From: Haladaptatus halobius
GTDB lineage: Archaea > Halobacteriota > Halobacteria > Halobacteriales > Haladaptataceae
Length of the DNA: 64,000 nt
Direction: 5' to 3'
NCBI RefSeq assembly: GCF_020618475.1
Contig: NZ_CP085342.1
Coordinates: 123,924-187,923, forward strand
The notes below the pieces were generated by a model. It was not told where the DNA came from, did not search any database, and worked only from the letters and a program-made list of their open reading frames with translations. Position numbers and translations under genes: made by a program. This document shows positions 8,605 to 17,112 of this stretch, piece by piece. Each line of letters begins with the position of its first letter. Positions within the stretch are counted from its first letter, which is position 1.

Positions 8605-10098
8605 TTAGGGTAGATTCCACCCCGGGATGAATTGACTTGCAAGATACGAATACACCGTAATCAGGACAATCGTCAGAATACACAGGACTGTGCCATGTTT
8701 CACCATTTTGTTTGTGTCTGCGCCGAACCCAGTTGTGAGCGCGAGACAGCCATTTGCCGACGGGAGTGCATAGCTAATGTTCAACATTGCTGCGGCAGCA
8801 TACACAAATGTCGCAACGGGAAGATCGGCTTTTGCAGCTATAGAAATGATAACTGGAATCAGTGCGGCGGCTGCTGCCGTATTTGTCGTGATATTCGTGA
8901 TTGTTGCGACAATAATCGCAAGAAGCAAGAATCCGAGTAAACTGAGTGTAAGGTATTGATCAACTGCCGCTCCAAGCGCATCAACAGCGCCAGACAGTGT
9001 GAGGATTTTCGCGAGTGCAATCGCACCCGGCCAGATAAACAACACCGGTAGTGGAAAGTCAGTGATGACATCAGCATTCAAAATCGTGGACGCTGACCCT
9101 GATTTTGCTGGAATCACGAATAACAGTGCACAGATAATGGGGAACGCAAGCAACGGATCAAACCATGGAACACTATTTTCGAGAACATCCCCGTAGAGTG
9201 GTTCGAGAAGTACGAGACCAAAGGCAAGGAGCCACGCACCGACGACAATGATTTCTTCCTGTTTGATCGAATCGAGCTTTGTTAATTCTGCTTGATAGAA
9301 GGACTTACTAGTAGGAACTTCTGTTGCGTCAATATCGAAGACATAGTAGAGATAGGTTCCAACAAGGAGGAAATTGAGAACGGTAAATGGGAGTAAGTGA
9401 TAGATCCAGCTTGTGAATGGGATCGAATACCCAACGTGATCGCTCAACAATTCGATTGTCAAAATATCCATTCCCCCACCGAGTGGTGTTGCTGAGCCGC
9501 CAACTGCTGCACCCCACCCAATTGCTAATAATACAAGCGAGGGAAATGACGATGCTCGAATTTCATCAGCTGTTTCATACCCTTGGTAGTGGAGGATGGT
9601 GACTGCAATCGGGATAAACATGGCCGCAGTCACCGTATCTGGAATAACAGCAGAAAATACTGCTGCCAGTCCAAACCACACCAAAATCTGGGATTTTGGC
9701 CCGTAACCCAATTTATATAGAGAGCGCAAGGCCACTCGCCGTGTGAACCCCCAATATTTCCAACCTGTCGCGATGCCAACCGCGCCAAAGATGAATAAGA
9801 CAAGTGGATCCCAGTAGACTGAAACAACCTCTTGCCACGGTGCGAGCGGAACAATACTGACAATCACGACAGGAAGAAGAAACACGATTTCTAGCCGAAT
9901 AATACCAGAAACCATCCAGATGACGATCCAGGCTAAAAGTCCGATTGCACCTTGTATTTTCCAGCTGATTGAAAATGGAGTGAGCAACGAACCCATGAAA
10001 AGGACTGGCCCAAGGAGCAGAATGCCAATTCCTCCCTGCGGGTCGTCTCTACCGCGGAATCGGTCGAAATAGCCCGTGTGGGAGGTGGTGTCTGCCAT
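8605..10098 (-). CDS. DASS (SLC13)-family anion:Na+ symporter
   Basis: 497-residue integral membrane protein with about 11-12 hydrophobic segments and duplicated reentrant loops. GWGAAVGGSATPLGGGMDIL and TITNITTNTAAAAALIPV are the two Ser/Asn-Thr hairpin motifs of the divalent anion/sodium symporter family. PDTVTAAMFIPIAVTI is also typical. Substrates in this family are sulfate, phosphate or di- and tricarboxylates, and I cannot choose among them. ATG 10098 (MADTTSHTG) is preceded by AT-rich promoter-like DNA. It runs into the FNT pseudogene, whose N-terminal half was lost at this junction. Confidence 0.9.
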   Translation of the reverse strand: MADTTSHTGYFDRFRGRDDPQGGIGILLLGPVLFMGSLLTPFSISWKIQGAIGLLAWIVIWMVSGIIRLEIVFLLPVVIVSIVPLAPWQEVVSVYWDPLVLFIFGAVGIATGWKYWGFTRRVALRSLYKLGYGPKSQILVWFGLAAVFSAVIPDTVTAAMFIPIAVTILHYQGYETADEIRASSFPSLVLLAIGWGAAVGGSATPLGGGMDILTIELLSDHVGYSIPFTSWIYHLLPFTVLNFLLVGTYLYYVFDIDATEVPTSKSFYQAELTKLDSIKQEEIIVVGAWLLAFGLVLLEPLYGDVLENSVPWFDPLLAFPIICALLFVIPAKSGSASTILNADVITDFPLPVLFIWPGAIALAKILTLSGAVDALGAAVDQYLTLSLLGFLLLAIIVATITNITTNTAAAAALIPVIISIAAKADLPVATFVYAAAAMLNISYALPSANGCLALTTGFGADTNKMVKHGTVLCILTIVLITVYSYLASQFIPGWNLP

Positions 10099-10512
10099 GA
10101 TGGGATAAATACAATATCACTCTCCGTGATCTCCATCGGAAAAATGAAGCTGATGATATTATTTAAGCTCACTTCACAACCCGGATAGTAATACTATGCG
10201 GTTTGCCGCTTACAGCATACTGAGATAGTAATGTATTGTCCGTTAGAATCCTCATATAATTTTGGTATCAATTATGCTTTGAAGTTTGTTTTTAAATGCA
10301 GTGAAACGGGGCTCTGAATTCGAATCATGTTTCCTTGAGCTGCACAGCCAGCACTGGTACTGGCTAGGGCGATATTGTCGGGAGCCCACAGTCTCGAAAC
10401 TACCTGCCTACTTCGTCACTGTTGCGTTGGGAGAGGGCTAATCAGAAGACGGATTCACTACCAAATACTGGCTTAGGGAGCCGCATCTCTCGCACAGCGC
10501 ATCCTCTGCGTC
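10099..10512. other. Intergenic, no supported gene
   Basis: About 410 bases. Positions 10120-10300 are AT-rich and presumably contain the promoter for the DASS gene. No further gene, repeat or hairpin was recognised. Confidence 0.45.
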
Positions 10513-10938
10513 TTAAGGACTGTAGTCTGGCGACTGCACTTCGATCGTGTCGGCGATGTTATCGAGTTGTTCACCGATTGTGGCGATGAGATCATCGAGT
10601 GTCACGATACCAGTGAGGTTGTTATCCTCATCGACAACAAGGATTCGACGAACGCCGTGGTCACCGATTGCTCGCGACAGTTCGATGGCTTCCTCGTTTT
10701 CGCGCAGCGTGACCGGATCCTCTGCCATGACGTCGTCTGCAGTGAGTGCACTGACATCATCGCTCGTAGTGATTGCGATGGCGAGATCGCGGTCGGTGAC
10801 AATCCCGACGGGTGTTTCATCGTCAGTAATGACGACTGCTCCGACATTTTCAGAGTCGAGTGTTTCAGCGATATCACCGAGTGTCGTATCACGATCTGCC
10901 GTGACGACGTCGGTCGGACCAAGATCACCAACAGGCAT
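10513..10938 (-). CDS. Tandem CBS-domain protein
   Basis: 141-residue protein made of two CBS domains (about residues 5-60 and 70-130). It opens with MPVGDLGPTDVVTADRDT, and each repeat ends in the conserved hydrophobic-(V/I)-G-I-V-T-D/L-R/D-DL pattern (VGIVTDRDLAI and TGIVTLDDLIATIG). Stand-alone CBS pairs bind adenosyl nucleotides and act as sensors for partner enzymes or channels. ATG 10938 is preferred over the upstream TTG at 10974 because the canonical N-terminus starts there. There is no partner gene in an operon, so the target is unknown. Confidence 0.88.
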   Translation of the reverse strand: MPVGDLGPTDVVTADRDTTLGDIAETLDSENVGAVVITDDETPVGIVTDRDLAIAITTSDDVSALTADDVMAEDPVTLRENEEAIELSRAIGDHGVRRILVVDEDNNLTGIVTLDDLIATIGEQLDNIADTIEVQSPDYSP

Positions 10939-11952
10939 GGTTCTAGTTAAACTAGCGATGGCACTGGTATTCAAGATACTGGCAGAAGTGGCAGTACTTC
11001 TATAATCCTGCCCGCAAAGGCGGTGGCTGGTGATCCATATCTGTTCTCTTCATTGCCAGCCGATAGGATGAGTGGGAATAAATTCAAAGTGGTCTTCGAA
11101 CCATCGGATATCTCAACATAGATAATATTTGACCACTTTTCAGGGAGTGTCAGTGCCATCTATACAGTGGTCTCAGAACGACTAAGATGCGAGGAATATC
11201 CGCTACTGTGAGAACGAACTGCGTCTGCTTCGGTTGAACAACATTCTCACAGTCAGGACACTCGGCGAAAACCACTTGATTCCCATTGTCTTTCTCATAT
11301 CCAATCAATAATCATGCGGTGAGAATTCGGGTTTCATACAGGGACACACACCAAGTGCTGAATGGTTGCTAGTCATCGGGGAATCAGGAGAAGGGAGCGC
11401 GTGATAAACGGTCTGACTCTCCAACAAAGACAAGAGTTTTATCAGATAAGAGTGTTCGCCAATTAAAACCCGAGAAGAGTCTCTTGTGAAGATGGTGGCA
11501 ATACAGATTCCTTCGCAAATGGCAATTAGGCTGCCTCTCAAATAAGATTCCGGAAAAGTCGCTGCCATAACTGAAAAATCTAAAGAGATAGTGTCTCTAT
11601 AAAGCTGCTCAATGGATTAGATATACGAACGTACACACAATAATATAATATTTCATCAGTATGTATTAAACGCCTTTTCGACTATCTTCATTGTAATTTC
11701 ATTTCAAGAGCTAGTGTGAGCAGCAAGGAGTTTTATCTTCTCTCCGACCGTCAAGGAAGTAGCTCCAAAATGAGTTTGAGAGCACAACCGGGGAGTCCAT
11801 GACATTCACAGAAAGGGGAGCGTACCCCTTTAAATCATTGAACGGAAATGATTCAATCAAAGTATTAGAAGCGACGATCCAGGAGTTCCTCAAAGACCGA
11901 CGACTTATCATAGTAATGCCGGACGAGTGCATCGTGACAAACATGAAATTCG
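10939..11952. other. 1-kb region upstream of the trehalose synthase gene
   Basis: No confident gene. A minus-strand 62-codon frame (11159-10971; MALTLPEKWSNIIYVEISDG...) covers the 11023-11118 repeat and may be a small protein whose second copy at 13717 is broken. The remaining minus-strand frames (11568-11305, 11944-11711) are Ser/Pro/Cys-biased and not convincing. AT-rich DNA at 11580-11700 may be promoter sequence. Confidence 0.4.
11023..11118. repeat. Direct repeat copy A flanking otsA
   Basis: About 95 bases closely matching 13717-13815 in the same orientation. Shared blocks include CCATATCTGTTCTCT, CCGATAGGAT, GGGAATAAATTCAAA and GTGGTCTTC, with scattered substitutions and one indel. 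The pair brackets the otsA gene. Confidence 0.8.
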
Positions 11953-13488
11953 GTGGAACACGCTGATACCGTGACTAATTCCGACATGGATATCGACACT
12001 GCCGATGTGAGCAAGGCCCCTACGTCCCAGCTTGACGGGAGCGAACTAGTCGTCGTCTCGAACCGGCAGCCGTACAAGTTCGGCTACGACGAGACCGGAG
12101 CGGTTACCGTTGACCGTCCCGCGGGCGGACTCACTGCCGGGCTTGATCCGGTTGTCCAACGGACGGGCGGAACGTGGGTCGCGTGGAGCGACGGCGAGGC
12201 CGACGATGAGGTGACCAACGAGGACAGACGTGTCGGCGTCCCGCCCGACGATCCCACCTATGAGCTCGACCTACTCTCGCTCTCGGAGGACGAGGTCGAG
12301 GGGTACTACTATGGCTACAGCAACCAAGTTCTCTGGCCGATGTGTCATGGGGGCATCTGGCAGACTGAATTCAAGGAGCGTTATTACGAGGTCTATAAGC
12401 AGGTGAACCGATCCTTCGCCGACGCCGTCATCGAGCGTGCCTCCGACGGCTCAGTCGTCTGGTTCCAGGACTATCACCTGGCGTGCGCGCCCCAGTATGT
12501 TCGCATGGCATGTCCAGACGCGTTCCTCATGCACTTCTGGCACATCACCTGGCCCGGCTGGGATACGTTCCGCAGCCTCCCTCACCGAGAGGCCATCCTC
12601 TCGGGGCTTCTCGGAAACGACCTCATCGGGTTCCACACCGACCGCTACCGGACGAACTTTCTGGACTGCGTCGATCGGGCTTTAGAGGAAGCGGCGGTCG
12701 ACGAGGAGGCCGGAACGGTCCGATATCGCGACCGCACCATCGCGGTCCGGTCGTTCCCGCTCGGTGTCAACGCCAACGCCATCGCCCGGACGGCCGAATT
12801 GATTAGCAACGAACGACGGAGGGATCTGGCGCAGCAATACGGGATTCCCACCTCGGGTCGGGTCGCGCTCGGCGTAGATCGCCTCGACTACACGAAAGGT
12901 ATCCCCGAGCGCATCGAGGCACTGGAACACCTCTGGGAAAGGCGACCGAAGTGGCAGAAGGAGCTGACCTACGTCCAGAAAGCCGTCGAAAGCCGGTCGG
13001 TCATCCCGAAGTACCAAGACCTCCAGGACAGGGTAGATGAATCGATAGCCCGGGTCAACGACCGCTTCGGTACGAACGACTGGCAGCCGATCATCAGGAT
13101 CGATGAATTTCTCCCGCGGAACGAATTGATCGGGCTCTACCGGCTCGGCGACGTGATGCTCGTCAGCGCGCTCCGCGACGGGATGAACCTGGTCGCCAAG
13201 GAGTACGTCACCGCCCATGTTGACAATGAGGGCGTCCTAGTGTTGTCGGATCAGACAGGCGCCCATGACGAACTCGGCGACGACGCCGTCACGATCAATC
13301 CCCACAACGCTAAGCGGTTCGCCGAGGCCATCGAGAAGGCGCTGACGATGCCAGAAGTGGAGCAACGGAGGCGGATGAAACGGCTTCGCCAGCACGTGTC
13401 CACCTACGACCTTGACGCGTGGATGGCTGACATCTTCGAGATGGTGGCTCGCCTCCACGCCGACCTCGACTCGGTGGTGAATGACTGA
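11953..13488 (+). CDS. otsA: Trehalose-6-phosphate synthase (GT20)
   Basis: 511-residue cytosolic enzyme that joins glucose from a nucleotide-glucose to glucose 6-phosphate, making trehalose 6-phosphate, a compatible-solute precursor. GT20 signatures in order: VVSNRQPY (34-41), GGLTAGLDPV, WVAWSDGEAD, FQDYHLACAPQYVR, HFWHITWPGWDTFRSLPHR, GVDRLDYTKGIPERIEALE and the donor-site ALRDGMNLVAKEYV. Length matches the family. GTG 11953 is the annotated start; GTG 11971 and ATG 11986 are alternatives, since the first 30 residues are a polar extension. No otsB phosphatase follows. The gene is visibly more GC-rich than its surroundings and lies between two direct repeats, which suggests acquisition as a cassette. 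Confidence 0.93.
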   Translation: MEHADTVTNSDMDIDTADVSKAPTSQLDGSELVVVSNRQPYKFGYDETGAVTVDRPAGGLTAGLDPVVQRTGGTWVAWSDGEADDEVTNEDRRVGVPPDDPTYELDLLSLSEDEVEGYYYGYSNQVLWPMCHGGIWQTEFKERYYEVYKQVNRSFADAVIERASDGSVVWFQDYHLACAPQYVRMACPDAFLMHFWHITWPGWDTFRSLPHREAILSGLLGNDLIGFHTDRYRTNFLDCVDRALEEAAVDEEAGTVRYRDRTIAVRSFPLGVNANAIARTAELISNERRRDLAQQYGIPTSGRVALGVDRLDYTKGIPERIEALEHLWERRPKWQKELTYVQKAVESRSVIPKYQDLQDRVDESIARVNDRFGTNDWQPIIRIDEFLPRNELIGLYRLGDVMLVSALRDGMNLVAKEYVTAHVDNEGVLVLSDQTGAHDELGDDAVTINPHNAKRFAEAIEKALTMPEVEQRRRMKRLRQHVSTYDLDAWMADIFEMVARLHADLDSVVND

Positions 13489-13826
13489 ACCCACCCCACT
13501 CGCGACGGGTCGCCGCCGATCCTGGACGCAGAAGAACTGGTTTCTCGCCTCGTGTCCACGGACGGACTCCTAAACGCTGCGACTCCTCTGAACGCCGCAG
13601 CAACGAGGTTCGGACTCACAGATGTGTCCTACTGATTTCCGCGTACTTACCAGTACAAGCGATTCTGCCGCCCTCGTTCGGCAATTGTTCAAGGGTCAAA
13701 TCTCATCCACAGAGACGGTGACTAGTGAACCATATCTGTTCTCTCCCGTTTCCAACCGATAGGATTAGCGGGAATAAATTCAAAAGTGGTCTTCAAACCG
13801 TTAAATATTCTCACTACGATTCATAT
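13489..13826. other. Intergenic containing the second otsA-flanking repeat
   Basis: No gene is supported. GC-rich tail DNA to about 13620 gives way to the AT-rich repeat copy B. Confidence 0.5.
13717..13815. repeat. Direct repeat copy B flanking otsA
   Basis: Imperfect copy of 11023-11118, same orientation. The minus-strand frame that is open in copy A carries stops and a one-base indel here, so this copy looks like the decayed one. Confidence 0.8.
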
Positions 13827-14096
13827 TTATTCAGTTTCAATAGAAGAGACACGGCGAAGGAGTGGGAAAAATACACTCCCAAGTCCGATTGCAACGATCA
13901 CGAACACCGGAAACATGAGGTTCCCAGACAGATTGAGCTGGTCTACAATAACGAAGCTTACGATGACCCATAGAAGTATGTAAATGATAAAGAATCCGCC
14001 TCGAATAAAACTCCCAAATGTTGGTATAGTAGACCACGCACTCAACATAGACAAGGCTAGGTCGAGAGATGCGATAGCAGTTGCGGCGATGATCAC
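13827..14096 (-). CDS. Small three-helix membrane protein
   Basis: 89-residue hydrophobic protein with likely transmembrane segments around residues 5-22, 30-48 and 57-78 (FFIIYILLWVIVSFVIV and FPVFVIVAIGLGSVFFPLL). It ends in a short polar tail. No family is recognised. It is transcribed toward the otsA repeat, and its start is within 60 bases of the truncated TrmB gene's end, so the two might share a transcript. The reading frame is biased as expected for a membrane protein, and I consider it probably real. Confidence 0.55.
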   Translation of the reverse strand: MIIAATAIASLDLALSMLSAWSTIPTFGSFIRGGFFIIYILLWVIVSFVIVDQLNLSGNLMFPVFVIVAIGLGSVFFPLLRRVSSIETE

Positions 14097-14154
14097 TTTC
14101 TACTCTGGTGTACAACAAGTACTTCGGGTACACGCGGTGTCGTCGAGTTGCAGC

Positions 14155-14505
14155 TCAGAAAGCATGGCGTGGATAAACGCGAAGTGATTGTACTTTCTCC
14201 ATTGCCTCGACGAGTGTGTCCGTCCGCGATTCATACTCCTGACGCAGCGTCTCGGCTGCCTCTTTGATCGGCACGGCGCGGAACTGCTGGGGGTTCGAGT
14301 GTTGGATTTCGACGAGGCCTTTGGTTTCGAGCACTCGGATCGCATCGTAGACACGCGTGCGCGGAACGTCAGAGGTCTCGCTGATGTCTTTGGCGGTGCC
14401 TTTCGGGAGGCGTGATAACGCGACTAAGCACTTCGCCTCGTACTCTTTTAATCCGAGTTGCTGGAGCAATTCGACTGCTTGCTGGTGATGAGATACGTCG
14501 TTCAT
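14155..14505 (-). CDS. Truncated TrmB-family regulator (HTH + coiled coil only)
   Basis: 116-residue protein equal to the N-terminal part of TrmB regulators: LGLKEYEAKCLVAL, LPKGTAKDISETSDVPRTRV and YDAIRVLETKGLVEIQHSNPQQFRAV form the winged helix, followed by the EYESRTDTLVEAMEKVQSL coiled coil. It aligns closely with the first 125 residues of the full-length paralog at 50505-51308, then ends in the unrelated tail RVYPRHAF. The sugar/phospholipase-D-like effector domain is absent. It may be a decayed gene, or a stand-alone DNA binder that would compete with the full-length protein. ATG 14505 is preferred to TTG 14514. Confidence 0.8.
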   Translation of the reverse strand: MNDVSHHQQAVELLQQLGLKEYEAKCLVALSRLPKGTAKDISETSDVPRTRVYDAIRVLETKGLVEIQHSNPQQFRAVPIKEAAETLRQEYESRTDTLVEAMEKVQSLRVYPRHAF

Positions 14506-15032
14506 GGATCCCAACCACGCGACCGGGGGGTCCGGTGCTATCTATGGTATTGTGTCGCTGCTCACGAGTCAATTCCTGTCCAGTTGATCGAGAGCAACTG
14601 GCAGGACGCCTGTTCGTATCCCTTTGCAATGGCTCAGCCACCATGAATCACACGCATGCAAATTCCAACAGCTTGCTGATTCCCCACCTATCTCGCTGTG
14701 AATACGGGAAACCGCAGTCCGCAAATTCGAAAAGCGCAGAATATGCGCTCAAAATCACGGATTCAGCACCAAGAGATGGTATCAGGCACGCTAATGGTGC
14801 GACAAGAGTATGTGATGAGACTACCGCGATTGGCATCGCTGAGACAGTATCCTCGACGACCTATGTCACTGAGTCAGTTCGTCAGCAGTTCACTCATTCA
14901 CTCAGATAATTACAGTAGGGCTATACTGAGGTAGCTTGAACTAGTATATGGCACGGAGCTCGAAAGGGTCCCAACCAATCGCCGCTCCGTGCTGCAACTA
15001 CCACTTTCGTGGTAGTTTTCGATCACGATCGA
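14506..15032. other. Intergenic with tandem hairpins
   Basis: No protein gene is supported. The right end carries two adjacent hairpins (14951-15017), annotated separately as a possible small RNA. Confidence 0.45.
14950..15019 (+). ncRNA. Candidate structured RNA, two tandem hairpins
   Basis: The first stem is GCACGGAGC (14951-14959) with GCTCCGTGC (14984-14992), 9 perfect pairs around a 24-base loop. Three bases later comes AACTACCAC (14996-15004), a TTTC tetraloop and GTGGTAGTT (15009-15017), 9 perfect pairs, followed by TTC within a TTTTC run. A TAGTATATGG stretch lies just before the first stem. On the plus strand this looks like a small structured RNA with a terminator-like end. Alternatively the second hairpin is a 3' processing or termination structure for the minus-strand gene ending at 15033. 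Confidence 0.4.
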
Positions 15033-15344
15033 TTAGTCCGGGATGCCCCCATCAGTAAGCGCTTCTTCCTGCTCACCCACTGCTGTGAGAAGTGGCTCAA
15101 GCTCGTCGAATTGGGGGCCTTGTGCCACGATCTGTGCGTCTTGATCCCAGTCGATGATCCCGTGGTCTGCTAACAGGGGGAGATGGATATGTCGCATCGC
15201 GATCGCCTGATCCTGGGTGTCGCTGTTCGTCTCCGACGCATCAAAAGCGCTTGTCGGGTCGGATTGAGGGTTACGTTGTGCTAAGGCGATGAGTAATTGT
15301 CGTCTGTGTTCATTTGACAGAATAAATAACTGTTTGCTGAGCAT
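15033..15344 (-). CDS. DUF7344 winged-helix protein
   Basis: 103-residue DUF7344 protein, a haloarchaeal MarR/ArsR-like winged-helix family found beside HalOD1 and HTH-10 regulators. The pattern LSNEHRRQLLIAL (first helix), then DQAIAMRHIHLPLLADHGIIDWDQDAQIVAQGPQFDELEPLL (recognition helix and wing), is typical. The latter half matches the half-domain proteins at 15708 and 55536. Start chosen at ATG 15344; ATG 15350 is possible. It is presumed a DNA-binding regulator, with no known ligand. Confidence 0.8.
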   Translation of the reverse strand: MLSKQLFILSNEHRRQLLIALAQRNPQSDPTSAFDASETNSDTQDQAIAMRHIHLPLLADHGIIDWDQDAQIVAQGPQFDELEPLLTAVGEQEEALTDGGIPD

Positions 15345-15707
15345 GATCATAATCAATAATATTCACATAGCCATAAATACGCCTCACTTTCACGGAACCT
15401 AGTGGTGTGAGGAAATGAGTGATACATCGTGCAAACCACAGGCTGAAGAGACACGTAGACCGTCTCGATCAAAGCGGACCTCCAGACGACTACTATCGTT
15501 CCACATGAGGGAGAACGGCTGGCAGAATCCTCCGTAATGAGTTTGCCGTGACTGCGACAACTGATGAAATTCAATCGCGAATCTCGTACTAATGAGAAAC
15601 TCTCTCGAGCGTCTCCTCTTTTCGCCGTTCTTTTACCCGATTCCTCACACGTTACATCTCCGTGAAATTGTCACTGATTTATACGGTTAGGTGACCAGTG
15701 GTTCTGT
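15345..15707. other. Intergenic, second half duplicated at 55.8 kb
   Basis: No gene in the first half. From about 15609 the sequence is homologous, in inverted orientation, to 55752-55850 and carries a conserved TTTATACGG promoter-like box ahead of the half-DUF7344 gene. Confidence 0.5.
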
Positions 15708-15923
15708 ATGCTCAACAACGATCCCCCCTCTGCCGACGAAGCTGTGGCACGACTCCGGCTTGCACTCTGCCATACCGACCTCTCCACATTAGTGGACCAC
15801 GGCTTTGTCATCTGGGATCACGATGAGAATCTCGTGAAGAAGGGCCCCCGATTCGACGCTATCACCCCAGTGTCGGATCTCCCGGCTGGCCACGGTGGCG
15901 AACTTCCTGACGACTATTTGTAG
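15609..15923. repeat. Inverted duplicate of 55536-55850
   Basis: About 315 bases matching the reverse complement of 55536-55850. It covers the promoter region (CCTCACACGTTACA, CACTGATTTATA, GGTTAGGTGAC) and the whole 71-codon half-DUF7344 gene. Conservation extends upstream of the start codon, so promoter and gene were duplicated as a unit. Confidence 0.85.
15708..15923 (+). CDS. Half-DUF7344 protein (C-terminal wing only)
   Basis: 71-residue protein corresponding to the second half of DUF7344: ARLRLALCHTDLSTLVDHGFVIWDHDENLVKKGPRFDAITPV, then the tail GGELPDDYL. The first winged-helix segment is missing, yet a paralog of identical length exists at 55536-55751 and a fragment at 50213-50290. 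ATG 15708 sits about 20 bases after a TTTATACGG box that is conserved in the 55-kb copy, so this short form appears to be expressed rather than an accidental truncation. It could dimerise with full DUF7344 proteins. Function unknown. Confidence 0.7.
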   Translation: MLNNDPPSADEAVARLRLALCHTDLSTLVDHGFVIWDHDENLVKKGPRFDAITPVSDLPAGHGGELPDDYL

Positions 15924-16137
15924 CACGATATCAACCGCGTTCGTCAATCACGTCCGTGATCAGCACGGATTCAACAGCGACTGCTTAAGCAGAAGTAGAA
16001 ACCCTGCTACCCTCCTCCAAATCTATATGGGATTCGTAGTGTGTCTCTATCTGGTCTCACGGGATATGTGATCGCGGCACTTGCTGGAGCTCCGGTATCC
16101 CGTAATTCCCATAAGCGCCTGAAAACCACGTAGAGAC

Positions 16138-16812
16138 ATGAGTACAATCGCGGAATTTAGTATCCCAGCGGAGGAGTTTGCCTTATCCGAGACGTTGGAG
16201 CGCCTGCCCGAGACGGTGTTTACAATCGACCGGGTGGTCGCACACAATACAGATTACGTACTGCCGTTCGTCTGGGCCTCCAACGGTGATTTTGAGACGC
16301 TGACAGCGGCACTCGAAGACGACCCTAGTGTCGGGGATGTCGAGCTTCTCACTGAACTCGACGAGGAACGGCTCTATCGAATGGAATGGGTCACTAAGAC
16401 TCAGATTATCGTGTATATGCTGCTCCAACAGGATGCAACCGTGCAGCGGGCAACGGCACACGATCATCAGTGGGATCTTCGTGTACTCTTTCCCGGGCGG
16501 AACAAGATTTCGGCAGTCGGTCAGTATGCGCACGAGCACGGATTCACTCTCGATGTTTCCCGGATCTATGATGTCGATAGCGCCCAGCGCGTTCGATTCG
16601 ATCTCACCGACGACCAACAAGAAGCCCTTGCCCTGGCCACCGAACACGGCTACTACGACGTCCCACGGGAAATCGACCAATCTGAATTAGCCGAGGAACT
16701 TGGCGTCTCACACCAAGCGCTTTCTGAACGGCTCCGCCGGGGGACAAAGGGCATCCTCAAGAAGGTCATCCCAGATATCTCCGCCAATGAGGAGAGAGAT
16801 CGTAATCTCTAA
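16138..16812 (+). CDS. HTH-10 (bacterio-opsin activator-like) regulator
   Basis: 224-residue transcription regulator. Residues 1-155 form the N-terminal sensor-like domain typical of stand-alone Bat-type proteins (MSTIAEFSIPAEEFAL..., then RLYRMEW-like strands). Residues 157-210 are the HTH-10 domain: LTDDQQEALALATEHGYYDVPREI, then SELAEELGVSHQALSERLRRGTK, with the recognition helix in SHQALSERLRR. No PAS or GAF domain is attached. It is nearly identical to the gene at 49324-49998 and related to those at 52818 and 58278. It is probably a DNA-binding activator; its targets are unknown. The HalOD1 gene at 17113 follows on the same strand. Confidence 0.9.
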   Translation: MSTIAEFSIPAEEFALSETLERLPETVFTIDRVVAHNTDYVLPFVWASNGDFETLTAALEDDPSVGDVELLTELDEERLYRMEWVTKTQIIVYMLLQQDATVQRATAHDHQWDLRVLFPGRNKISAVGQYAHEHGFTLDVSRIYDVDSAQRVRFDLTDDQQEALALATEHGYYDVPREIDQSELAEELGVSHQALSERLRRGTKGILKKVIPDISANEERDRNL

Positions 16813-16901
16813 CAGAGAACTAGTGAGAGAGAAAACCTGTATCTCTCAATAGGGGAGGGGATTGACTCCTATTCTGAAGCTCTACAGACGAACGTATGAT
16901 C

Positions 16902-16943
16902 TTAACCAACAAATCCGGTAGCCGCCCACTCGGTGTTGGTTAA
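16902..16943. repeat. Short element with inverted ends, orientation 1
   Basis: TTAACCAACA (16902-16911) and TGTTGGTTAA (16934-16943) are perfect inverted repeats around a 22-base core. The same element is at 49195-49244. Measured against the adjoining 1.1-kb repeat, its core is in the opposite orientation in the two copies. It marks the precise end of homology between the copies. Confidence 0.75.
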
Positions 16944-17112
16944 TAGCCTATCCGAGTTGAATTGGGACGATCTCGTGTGACGAGCAGTCGAAGGTACGGA
17001 CAGGATCTCAATTTGAAGTTGATGTCTCTCAGTTTTACCTGTCTGACCACTTAGTTTCCTGTTAGTATTACAGCCAATTCGTTTACGACCATCACGCTCA
17101 ATAAGCAGTGAT

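Larger units (their letters stand above)
15850..16943. repeat. 1.1-kb inverted repeat, left copy
   Basis: About 1.1 kb matching the reverse complement of 49195-50290. It includes the 3' end of the half-DUF7344 gene, the leader, the complete HTH-10 gene and the sequence up to a 42-base element. The two HTH-10 proteins are equally long and nearly identical. Recombination between the two copies would invert the 32 kb between them. Confidence 0.9.

Noticed and set aside
13310..13619. Minus-strand frames at the end of otsA
   Set aside because: Shadow frames of the GC-rich otsA coding sequence.
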